Shown one piece after another: positions 54,439-64,000 of a stretch of DNA of 64,000 bases (position 1 is its first letter; each line of letters opens with the position of its first letter). Below the pieces are notes generated by a model, which saw nothing but the letters and a program-made list of their open reading frames with translations, searched no databases and was not told where the DNA came from. The position numbers and the translations under genes are program-made. Origin of the DNA: Asterias amurensis (Eukaryota > Echinodermata > Asteroidea > Forcipulatida > Asteriidae); contig NC_092654.1 of NCBI RefSeq assembly GCF_032118995.1, positions 14,020,284-14,084,283 of the forward strand, in the 5' to 3' direction.

Positions 54439-56559
54439 TGCACCAACATTTTGTGTTAGCAATTTTTGAAGAAAAACGATGCGAGTATAATTTATATAAA
54501 GGTGTTAATCTGCAACTTTGGTTTAGTAAGAAGGGCTGAGTAAATTGGGGGTGGGGTAGGTCTTGATTATTTGTTATTATTAATTGTTAACGTATTATTG
54601 ATACTTGTATTATTATATATAAAAAAATAGTGGGGGGGGCAAATGAAAGAAATTACACATCGGCGCTAAAAACGCAGGGGAGAGTTGTAATTTTTATAAA
54701 TTGAAGGCTCATGTCACGGACACGCATCTAACAAAGAAAATTGTAAAGTACCGAGCATTTTCTTGTGGGCTTACTCGGGGAGCCATAACTCATGTTTATA
54801 ACAACAAAACAAAAGCACCAAATTCATGTGTGATTCAATTATCTTAATTTTGATTCAATCATTTTAAACAAACAATGGACAAAATTCAACATGCAAAAAC
54901 AGCTTCTTTCCATGAACTCTGCGGGACTGGGATGCCCTCCCTCAAATCAAGTCATCAGTGGCTAATGGACCTAATTTGTTGCTTGCACCATTTGTAAATT
55001 TAAAGAGCAAGCACCACGCACATGTGTCCACAAACTGCGACACATCACACCACAACCCTCATTTAGTAGCTGAAAGGTGATGACGAGTACCGGCATAAAT
55101 GCATGTAGCCGAAATCACAGTGTGTCTCCCCATGATCCCCCATCCCCACCATGCCCAGGAAAATGAGCAAGGGCAAGGCAACAGGAGCGTTGTTTTAGCA
55201 CATTATGCTAATATTATGCCAGGATTTTAAACACTCTTCGCAGAGCCGCGGCGCTCCACCAAAAAATTGTGTCTTTAGTGTGCCACATGGAAGGAAGGAA
55301 ATTTCCTCCATTGTGCCCCACACAGTACAGTCGCCTACACATGCTTTATCATCAGTGACGGTCCTGTAGAGAAGGACTGTAGAGCTCTATGGGTGGTCTC
55401 AACTATAGTTGTGGCGCCCCAACTATAACACTTAAGCTGGGATCATTCACAACTACATTGTATAGTTGGGGTGGTTGTCAAGTTTGGGCGGAAACACAAC
55501 TTACAAGAAATTAACGTTAAATTGTTATTTTCTTGTCATATGCCTAAAACATGGTATGCCACTGATGGCTCAATGGTCCATTGACCAATAATTTTTTCTG
55601 TTTTTAAACCCAGTTTGGGTTATACATAGCTTTTCTTGTCAAACATTGTCTGGACTCTTGAGGTTAAAGATGCTATGTCAGATTTTTGGCCCCAAACATT
55701 AAAAAATAGATTTTTTTGAGTGAATGGTATTTCAAAGAGTATCACCCGCTGTAACAAAAAAAAGTTTAACTTTTACTTTTAATGGTCAGGAACCATGAAA
55801 ATGTTTTAAAACGTTTCTTTTAAAACACATACATAAGAATTAGTCACGTGATATATTGAAATTTTGAGCACTTTATTTCACTGCTACTAATAATTGGCGG
55901 ACTTTTTCGAGCAATGGCTCAAATGAAAGCTTGTAACTTTCTCGTTTTTTAATGTCGTACTACTAGTGCCCCAGGCAGGCAATGGTGTCTAACTAAGTGT
56001 TTCAGGTATTTTTCTGAACATCAATAACAATTTTTCCCATTTAACAAAAAGACAACAAAATGGTTGGAAAATCACCCACTGGGCTTCTCAATGATAATTG
56101 TGAAATATCAGAAATTTCATTGTACTCACAAATATTTAATTTGCTGCAAATCAATGTTTTTTAGGAGGAAAATCATGCACCCTCTTCTTTAGTACATTCG
56201 CCCACAGTTTTGCCAAATCTACAGATTGCTTCGAGAGCACAATTTTGCCTTATCTACAGATTGTGCATAATTTTGTCTGTGCCCAGTCTGGTTAGCAGCC
56301 AAGTTCTGTCAGTGTCAAGCTACATCCTGTGTCAAAATTAAGTGGCTATAGTAACAGTAAGCATTATCAGAAATTAAGTAAGCTCCACAAATGTGGTGAT
56401 TCCAATTATCTGGTTTTCCTTTGGCAACTGGATGCCACACTCAGTCAGTACATTGGCAAAGTTTACCATAAAGGAAATAAATAAACATTAAATTTTGTAA
56501 AAACATTTTCTTCATTTTTTTTGGATGTGTACTGTGAATTTATACAACTGTAGAGGGCA

Positions 56560-56803
56560 GATCCCAATTTAATGGCTCTGCTTACCACCGAATTCTGCGC
56601 TTACGATCATGCTTCATGCAAGCGCTGATTTCTGCGCTAGCCTTGTAAGCGCAGAATGCCTAGTAATGCGGAGTTCCCACGCGCAGAAGCCAAAATTCGT
56701 CCCTAACCCGTGATATACGCTTGCCGTAAGCACATAATTCCCTGCGTCCATAAGCGCCGATTCTGTGCTAACGGTAAGCAGAACCATGAAATTGGGCCCT
56801 GGC
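56560..56803. repeat. Palindromic MITE related to the GGGCCC family
   Basis: The left end, GATCCCAATTTAATGGCTCTG, and right end, CAGAACCATGAAATTGGGCCC, are inverse apart from a few bases. The interior has repeated GCGCTTA / TAAGCGC words (56600, 56650, 56750). A distinct subfamily from the 4733 copy. Confidence 0.75.
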
Positions 56804-57579
56804 CTTGACCTGCTAAATGGAATAAACTTACATTGAAAGACAGAAGTTTGTGTGCAAACTGGAATACCAAATGTTTGGTCAAATCACAATTTTGATTTGT
56901 ACATTGCAATTATACTTTATTCAACTTACAACCAGCCAGGGTTTATTTCTTGTGAATAGCACTTTGAAGTAATGTTAAAGTAAGACGCACAGTACCTCGA
57001 TCTCAGACATCGCGTCTCAGACAACTGAATTACAGGCGCATATTCTATAGCCAAACTTTATGTATGATTGTGTGTTCTGACTGTCTGTAAGTGCTGCTGT
57101 TTGTCGCGTATATTATGTAGAACCAAACATTTTTTACTGTACAAAGTTACAGAAGATGTAAGGTCACCAAGTAAAAGGAAAACCACACAATTTCAAGGGA
57201 TACTTACACTTGTAAATCCTTATAGCAAACACTTCCAATTGTCTTCCTGTGAACAGTTTGGGAGAAGTTGTTGAAAATGCCTTCCGAATGTGTGTATGAA
57301 TTTGAGTAACATGTTAATGTTTAAACATTACACATTCTTCAATTTTTAAAAAACGCATATTGTACTGTGCATGGCAGCACAATATCGGGCGAGGTAAACA
57401 TTACACCCCCGCCCTCTTCACCCACCAAACCCCTCCCCCCCACACCCCACACCAACAAATCTGTTGGGCTTATCATGTATGTATTGAGTTAAGTATTACT
57501 AGGGACTACAGGAGGTACTATAATACTAATAATAATAAATCAAAGTCTTTATTATGTTATTGTAGTGATGAATTCTGAG

Positions 57580-57872
57580 ACCCAATTATTTAGCACCTTC
57601 TAAGGGTTTACAAGGTGCTACGGTGCATACAGCAACCACAGCCAGGAACACCGGGGCGAACCCTTCTCTTTTCAATAAAAAGCATTAGGTTCTTTTATGC
57701 GTTATACAACACATGGACCAACGGCTTTACGTCCCATCCGAAGGACGAAGCAATGGTTAATTGTCTTGCTTTAAAAGGACACAAGTGTCACGGCTGGGGA
57801 TTCAAACCCACACTCTGCTGATCAGAAACACCAGAGTTTGAATTTGGTGCTCTTAACCGCTTGGCCACAACA
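57580..57872 (-). repeat. tRNA-derived SINE, full length
   Basis: The minus strand reads GGCCAAGCGGTTAAGAGCAC (A-box) and GGGTTTGAATCCCCAGC (B-box), then a body with GTCCTTCGGATGGGACGTAA and TGGTTGCTGTATGCACCGTA. The same body occurs at 43350; the head is like 4161. Confidence 0.75.
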
Positions 57873-58522
57873 CTATGTACTTGTGGCTTTGGAGTTATTG
57901 TAAAAAAAATCAGACCATCTCTGAGAATTAGTCATTTAGTTCGTGACAGCCTGTACATTATGTCAATCGTCAGAGGATGGCCAAGGCCAGGGATTTTGTA
58001 GAATATGACCAATGTCTGAGTGTCCTTTAACAAGCTTCATAGGACTCGAATCTCGGAGGAAAGTCCCCAAGACTGCAAGCTCAACATTTTTTACGTGACC
58101 AACATTTATTTTACAAGACCATGTTCAAAATGAGTTGAATCAGTACTAAGAGACGATCGATCTATCTAGTTTGTCATGCTCCCTCGATACTCAACTTCGT
58201 GTATCACAACTACTATATAAGATAACAAACCTGTGATAATTTAGGCTCAATCGGTCGTCGGAGTGGGAAGAAAATGACGGGAAAACCCACCCTTGGTTTC
58301 CGCACGTTTCGCCGTGTCATGACATGTGTTTAAAATAAATGTGTAATTCTCGCTATCGAGAATTGATATTGTTTTAATGTTTTCTCAAAAAGTAAAGCAT
58401 TTCATGGAGTAATATTTCAAGAGAAGTCTTTCACCATTACCTTCTGTAAACCCTGTAAATTATTTGTAAATCTGTGAACTTTTTTTTCTTTATTTTTCTG
58501 TACCGAAAGTGTCCAATGGCTT

Positions 58523-58885
58523 TGACACTATTAAATTGACACTATTAAATAATTATTAGCATAAAACCTTACTTTGTAATGAGTAACTAATGGGGAGCTG
58601 GTGATAGTATAAAACATTGTGAGAAACAGCTCCCTCTGAAGTATTGTAGTTTTCAAGAAAGAAGTATTTTCCACGAATTTCATTTCAAGACCTCGTAATT
58701 AGATTTTGCAAGCATCTGCATCTGAAAGCACGCTACTTCATGTGACAAGGGTGTTTTTTCTTCCATTATTATCTCGCAACTTTGACGACCACTTGAGCTC
58801 AAATTTTCACAGGTTTGTTATTTTATGCATGTTGAAATAAGCCAAGTGAGAAGACTGGTCTTTGACAATTACCAAGTGTCTTTAA
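58523..58885. repeat. TTAA-MITE, nearly full length
   Basis: Left terminus scrambled (GACACTATTAAATTGACACT); all inner blocks present; ends ACCAAGTGTCTTTAA. Confidence 0.75.
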
Positions 58886-59489
58886 ACAGAATTGAAAGAT
58901 GTAGGGCCTACATACATGAGATTCGTTGTCATCATTTTCCTGGCTCACGCTCTGGGAAGGGCACCCTATGAAGAAATTTTAATTTTCTACTGCCAGAGTA
59001 TTTCAATGACCAGTTTCTTCGGACGTGAAGTATCCAGGCCTGATGGCTTAGTTAACACATAATGCTATACTACCGGCTGCACCCTCTGTTCTGACATATA
59101 GATGTTTCGACCCCCCCCCCATATGTAATTGGACACTCGGAGCATTTTCCTGACCCTTACCATCACCCTATCCTATCCCTAACAAGAAGTATGTAAATCA
59201 CAAGGGGCTTTCTGATCTGACAGGGTTGTCCGAACAGTTGGACTATCAGTTAAAAGTGTTTAGGAAAAAAGCTGTTTTGGGGTTGTGGCCTGTGCAAGCT
59301 CTGTTGTGTAACTTGATCGATGTTGAGATACATGGGCAGTCAAGATACACTATACAGTAATGTTACATGACATGCGTTATGTAATGTACATTATGTGTAT
59401 GTTGTCATGAAGTACATGTTGTTCATGTTCTATGGCAAGCTAGGAATTTCATTTTTGAGAGGGCAAGCAGTTTTTCATGTCGTCTCACT

Positions 59490-59807
59490 TCCTGTATCTC
59501 AACACATACATGCATAAAATAACATACCTGGAAAATTGAGCTCAATTGAGCTCAATTGGTCGTCGAAGTTGGGAGAGAATAATGAAAGAAAAATGCCCTT
59601 GTTGCATAAAGTTGTGTGCTTTCAGGCCTCGTAATCAAATTTGTGGCAAATTATTTCTTTCTCGAAAACTATGTTATCAGAGGGAGCCGTTTCTCACAAT
59701 GTATTGTTTTATACTATCAACAGCTCCCCATTAGTTACTCACTACCAAGTAAGGTTTTATGCTAATAATTATTTTGAGTACTTACCAATAGTGTCCAGTG
59801 CCTTTAA
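59490..59807. repeat. TTAA-MITE, inverse, left end missing
   Basis: CCTGTATCTCAACACATACA to CCAATAGTGTCCAGTGCCTT with TTAA at 59804. AGCTCAATTG is duplicated inside. Confidence 0.78.
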
Positions 59808-60968
59808 GGGCACTTCCATTGGAATTTGGGAAACTTTGAAGGTGCACCAAGGCCAAGACTGCTGTCCTAAGGCAACAGAGACCATGACCTTTGTGACCTC
59901 TATGTATCTCAAGGCCTGCTTTAGACCAGTGAACTCTGTTTACAATAAGTGTGACTTTGTGCATTTTTTGAGTATTCTGGCAGGCAAGTTACTGCACTGG
60001 TCTTAGTATGGGAAAGTTGACATTTTGTGTCATAATTTCCACTTAAATCCAAGAGTTATGAAAGTAAAAGCTGGACAAGTTTTGAGATGTGCCCCCTTGC
60101 ATCATATTAAAAGTTGATAACAATTAGACAGTGCAATCTCCATAAAATGTAAGATTTTATGTTTTCTTCCATTGAGCTGACTGTACCGTTTGTGCCTGCA
60201 GGAAGTCAAGGCTCTGTGGCTCTTTTGTGATGTCACAGGTCACATCGTCTATAGGGCATACCCCCCCAAAAATATAAATCTGGAGCACATACAGTATTGG
60301 GACATACATATCCAGTAATTGACCTCTATGATCTGACTACCCCCTCCCCCCTAACCCTCTACTGATGTAACCTTGCCCTGACCCTTCCCCATCCTGTTAA
60401 GCTGAACAGAGGCTTCCCCCATGCACATATTTTTCTGATAAGGGTACAACACATGGTGAATAATAAGTAAACCTTTGTTCATATCAGACAGGTTGAGGTC
60501 TTCGGATCTTTGCTCTGTGGACGGATAAACCAAGGGGGCACTGTCTCTTAGTCATATCATTATCATGAAGGTTTCTTTCCTCCATGGTCATGTCAAATTA
60601 ATTGTCAAGTTGGGTATCAGGTCATTTTTAAGGACAAGTCTTGAGGAGTGTCATCTCACATATTTCATTTGTGCTTGTTGTTGATCATTATTAATCACCA
60701 TTTCCCTATCTGCGCCCAACACACACGCACTACTATCAAACAATATTAGTGGGCGCTGTTGGGAAAACAAGTTTCCAGATCGCTGACCGGTTCAAGATTT
60801 CATTGGAATGCCCTCTCTGTGGAATACGTGTGTAGTGTTGCTGCCTGCAGAGTACATTTATGTAGGCCCTATAGTTTTACTCACTCAACAAGAATCGGAA
60901 CGTCTTGCGAACGTCTTGCACCAATACTACATTGTAATGCATGATGTACGGTTCTCTCTGACACTTGC

Positions 60969-61075
60969 AGGGCCCAATTTCATAGAGCTGCTTAAGTCAA
61001 AAATATTGCTCAACAATTTTCTGCTAACAGATGAGCAGGATACCAGTCACAAATTGTACCTGTGTTTAACACTAT
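60969..61075. repeat. GGGCCC MITE, left half
   Basis: CAGGGCCCAATTTCATAGAG, CTGCTTAAGTC and AGGATACCAGTCACAAATTG; no right arm found. Confidence 0.7.
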
Positions 61076-61463
61076 CAGATTGAGAATAGTTTAGGAATTT
61101 TTGTTATTAATAATTGGCTGTGAAATCTCAAGTCTGCACAAATATTCTTGCCAGTGGCTCTTTCAATATCAAACACAAAGCACCGTACATGTAGCCAGTA
61201 CAGGTTTATTTCCTGTGTGGTTATTAATCACAGGGGGTGACTGGACAGTTGGCCAGCAAAATGTAGGGCAAGTTTCCCCCTACGAGCACCATATGTATTC
61301 ATCCAGTTTTCAACTAAGTAAAATTTCCTGTTTAGTGTTTTTCAGTTATTTGCCGCAACCTTACAGCATAACTTAGTCATATTGTACTTTGCTCGGTATG
61401 AGTTTTGAATCTCACTATAGCGTCAGAATTTATTGTTTAATTTTACTTTATAATATTTTACAG

Positions 61464-61755
61464 ATTGTTCACCTTGTTAAAGATGGCTATCTAGCATTGG
61501 ATTTAGTAAACACCTCTGGAATCGTGCGTCCAGTGCATCGCAAAGTTCCATGAATGCTTTGGGGCCCTCCACCGACCAGCAAACTGGCCCATGCAACAGC
61601 GCCACCAGTGGCAGTTTCCATGCAACCGCCTGTCTCGTCGCCGGCGGTAGTAGCCGTTGAGGAAATTTTCACCGATGACCACTTGGATGGGGACGGCACC
61701 AGGACTAGGGACCACAGTGCCATCGATGGCCAGTGCGAGGCAGGGACACTGACAG
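61464..61755 (+). other. Candidate 5' leader exon of TRAK
   Basis: Preceded by a TATTTTACAG acceptor at 61463 and followed by donor GTGAATTG after 61755. Spliced to 61952 it would give a leader with an upstream ORF of 82 codons (ATG 61554). It is richer in GC than its surroundings. No frame runs through into TRAK, because an in-frame TAA opens the next exon. Confidence 0.4.
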
Positions 61756-61990
61756 GTGAATTGAATATTGTACTTGTCACAATACAAATAGATGCGTTAA
61801 ATAAAACTTCTTTTTTTTTCAAACCCAAACTGTTAAAATATTTAGCCAGCCAGGTTCATATAGTTGCATCCCCTTACGGTTATCCCCTGGCTGTCAAATT
61901 AAAGTAATTTTTAAGTAATATTTTAAGCAGCTCTGTGTAATTTTCCCTTAGTAAGTCCACTCTCACCGAAAAGCCCAAAAAGGTCTGCCA

Positions 61991-62249
61991 ATGATTAATC
62001 CTTGGCTTTTCTACACCACACCTCTCTCATCAGACCTTCACAACACTTCCAACATCCCAGAGGTTGAGCTCTTCAGCCTCCTCGAAGAGAAGATACCCAT
62101 GTATAAGCTACGAGCCGACACCACGTCCAACTACTCTTACGAGCACAGCGACTGGCTGTGGTCTGAAGATGGTAGGGCCAGGCAACAACAGGAGGAACCA
62201 TTGGAGCTTCTCTCGCCAGTCATGATGGAAGAAACTCTCAAATATTTCA
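61991..62249 (+). CDS. TRAK/Milton kinesin adaptor, first coding exon (partial gene)
   Basis: Adaptor that links mitochondria (through Miro) to kinesin-1 and dynein. The exon starts at acceptor 61951, and an in-frame TAA at 61952 makes ATG 61991 the start. The donor GTAAGTG follows 62249 after 86 codons plus one base. Residues about 22-42, IPEVELFSLLEEKIPMYKLR then ADT, match human TRAK1 (LPEVEIISLLEEQLPHYKLRADT) and TRAK2. HSDWLW and LSPVMMEETLKYF match HDDWLH and EETLKYF. In human proteins the coiled-coil region follows directly; it must lie beyond the window or in exons I cannot see. Whether one or two TRAK genes exist here is unknown. Confidence 0.87.
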
Positions 62250-64000
62250 GTAAGTGAATTCTTTTTTTCTTCTACAAAGCCTGTGTCAACTACCACCCCC
62301 ACCCCCAATTCTTGTTTGTGCATGTTGTTTTGTCTTTTTGGGGGTCCAATTATGGGTACCCAAGTACCAAATCGTTGCGACAATCAAGTACCTGGTTCTA
62401 AAATTCAAAGGTCTTATTTGGTGTTTTTATGTTGTCTTCAACGGCTCACAAATCGTTACCGTCTTCACAAAGAGATAATAGTTGTAATTTTTTTTTTAAC
62501 AAAACATTGTGAAAAAATGTTTTTATTAGTTATTCGTATATAAAGGAGTTACTAATACACAAAAAACAATGTTATTTCAAGATTATGGCTATTTTTTTAG
62601 CAGAAATAATCTTGTTTATATACCTCATGTATAGAATCCTCTAATCTGATTGGTTAAAAAAGGGGTCATCGAAATAGCTGTGCCCCCTTTTTCTATCAAG
62701 ATGACGCCCGGGGCATAATCAATTGACTATGCCCGCTCTGAAAATAACGCAACTATGTAAAATGTACGAATAGTGTGCCGTGTAACCGGACGACCTTTCT
62801 TCGCAGATGACCTTTCATTGTGTGGTCATAGTGTTGTTGATAAGAAGAATTTTTATTAGAATTATTGACTGCTTAATAATCGGGGAACAGTTAAAATTAT
62901 AGGCCCTTGGTGATGTAAGACCATGGCTTTGCCATCAGCTTCGCTACGGGCATAGTCATACGCGTAGTTATGACATCACCTTGGTCCTATAAGTTTAACT
63001 GTGCCCCTCAAAGCAGTCAATATTTCCATACTACGTTCTTTCTTTCTTGCGGAGTAGTCCATGTCCTCTCCTCCACCTCTAGGACCATAGTCTAGTACCC
63101 CTTTTTGAACCCCACTGGGGGCACTATGTAAATCAGGGTGTGAGTCCCTATCTGTTTGTGTGTGTTTTTCCTGGAGTAATTCTTTGGGATTTTCCTCCCA
63201 CATCTAAAACTTAACTTTGCTTCCATGTCTCCTCTCCATTGGGTTATTAGCTAGTACTGTGATTAAGTTGACTTAAATTCTGTGAACCTTTGTGGCTTTA
63301 AAACCAGCATTATTGAATAAATAAATAAATAAATAAATAAAAAACTATAAATTTACTGTACAATTCTCTGCTTAGAAGTCTTTGTTTCTCATTTGACAAC
63401 ATCATGATTTCAACATTGTCCTCAACACACTGTCTGGAAATACACAAGGATATATTTTTCCCTTATTTTGTAAGCTGGAGATGCAATCTTACACAATAGT
63501 CTCCTAGCGGCCATCGTTCCATTCAATCAATAACACTTGAAGACAGCCCTGTGTTTCTCCAACGTCACATGGTACAATGTAATCAATGGATTGTAATTGC
63601 ACAATCTGCATTCAGTTAAAGTTGTCAGTTCTCATTTTGGCTCCGATTTGATCCAAAATTTATTCATATTTGAGATTGCTTTTTTTGTAGATATTGAAAA
63701 AAAAGATATTATTATTATTCATAATGAATGAAAAACTTAGAATGAATCCCTACATGTAACCAGTTCATTGACCATGTTTTGCATTTTTATACATTATTTT
63801 GCACTGTCCGTGGCAAATAAGAAACTTTAATTTATAAATATGTTTTTGTTTTTAAACGCCATAGGATCTAGCAAAATTTATACAAAGAAAAAATTTGTTA
63901 CAACAATTTTTGTGGAGAGACTCAGCCATGCAACTTTAACATGATCAAACTAGTACTTGCGTAAATCCCAAATCGTGTACATGTATGTTATATCATTCGC
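62250..64000 (+). other. TRAK intron 1, to window end
   Basis: No second exon was recognised. It holds an inverted TATGCCC / CATAGTC repeat region around 62640-62990 and a SINE at 63055-63345 with a (AAAT)n tail. The rest is AT-rich. Confidence 0.5.
63055..63345 (+). repeat. SINE with (AAAT)n tail
   Basis: GTGAGTCCCTATCTGTTTGT, GGATTTTCCTCCCACATCTA and AAACTTAACTTTG match the body of the element at 33140; it ends in AATAAATAAATAAATAA. The tRNA-like head is degenerate. Confidence 0.65.

Larger units (their letters stand above)
50116..61463. other. Large gene-poor region between PRIM2-like and TRAK
   Basis: No exon recognised. The first 200 bases upstream of 50115 are the probable PRIM2-like promoter. 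Contents: a GCGGACA/TTGCATATGCA motif cluster (50920-51430), a 1.46-kb TIR element (52072-53528), a 16-bp minisatellite (54254-54438), a palindromic MITE (56560-56803), a SINE (57580-57872), TTAA-MITEs (58523, 59490) and a GGGCCC half element (60969). Untranslated TRAK exons could lie here unseen. Confidence 0.5.

Noticed and set aside
54140-54539. Frames rich in DTPMFRHPYVPT
   Set aside because: 16-bp minisatellite read in three frames; not protein coding.
1-64000. Retroviral, LTR or Polinton-type elements
   Set aside because: No long terminal repeats and no capsid, integrase, polymerase or envelope-like frames were recognised.

Overview
The window is nuclear DNA of an animal. Its genes have GT-AG introns, gene space is AT-rich and intron-dense, and most non-coding sequence is short palindromic transposons (MITEs), tRNA-derived SINEs and minisatellites. 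The gene set and protein similarity suggest an invertebrate deuterostome. An echinoderm, probably a sea star, is my best guess, but I cannot prove it without a search. Every gene model below was assembled by eye from splice sites, reading phase and remembered family sequences.

Layout. (1) 1-10260, minus strand: a complete Bax inhibitor-1 (TMBIM6) gene with nine coding exons and one non-coding first exon. (2) 10446-15587, plus strand: a complete Smac/DIABLO homologue in six exons, with a mitochondrial presequence and an IAP-binding motif AMPI. These two apoptosis genes, one protective and one pro-death, are head to head across a gap of about 0.2-0.4 kb. (3) 20020-22875 plus and 26471-41783 minus: two Golgi carbohydrate sulfotransferases (Sulfotransfer_2 family) arranged tail to tail. 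The minus-strand gene has two alternative, duplicated first exons about 3.8 kb apart, both spliced in the same phase to one shared set of downstream exons. (4) 46458-50115, minus strand: a DNA primase large subunit (PRIM2-like) in four exons. All four Fe-S cysteines are present, followed by a tail of about 420 residues containing an octapeptide repeat. (5) 61464-end, plus strand: the 5' end of a TRAK/Milton kinesin adaptor, whose first coding exon is clear and whose leader carries an overlapping upstream ORF; the rest lies beyond the window.

The space between genes is dominated by recurring small elements. These include a family of about 380 bp with TTAA target duplications (at least 15 copies), a GGGCCCAATTTCAT-ended family, an AGGACTAGTCC palindrome, a long fold-back element, a nonautonomous element of about 1.46 kb with 45-bp terminal inverted repeats and a TA target, several SINEs, a (TTATTG)n array of about 46 units, a 16-bp minisatellite and a tandem array of about 117 bp. 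I saw no retroviral or other virus-derived coding sequence, no transposase or reverse transcriptase reading frame, and no CRISPR array or bacterial gene.

Functionally, TMBIM6 (ER) and DIABLO (mitochondria) act in the same cell-death pathway and may share a promoter. The two sulfotransferases probably modify glycans in the Golgi. The primase subunit and TRAK are housekeeping genes with no obvious link to their neighbours.
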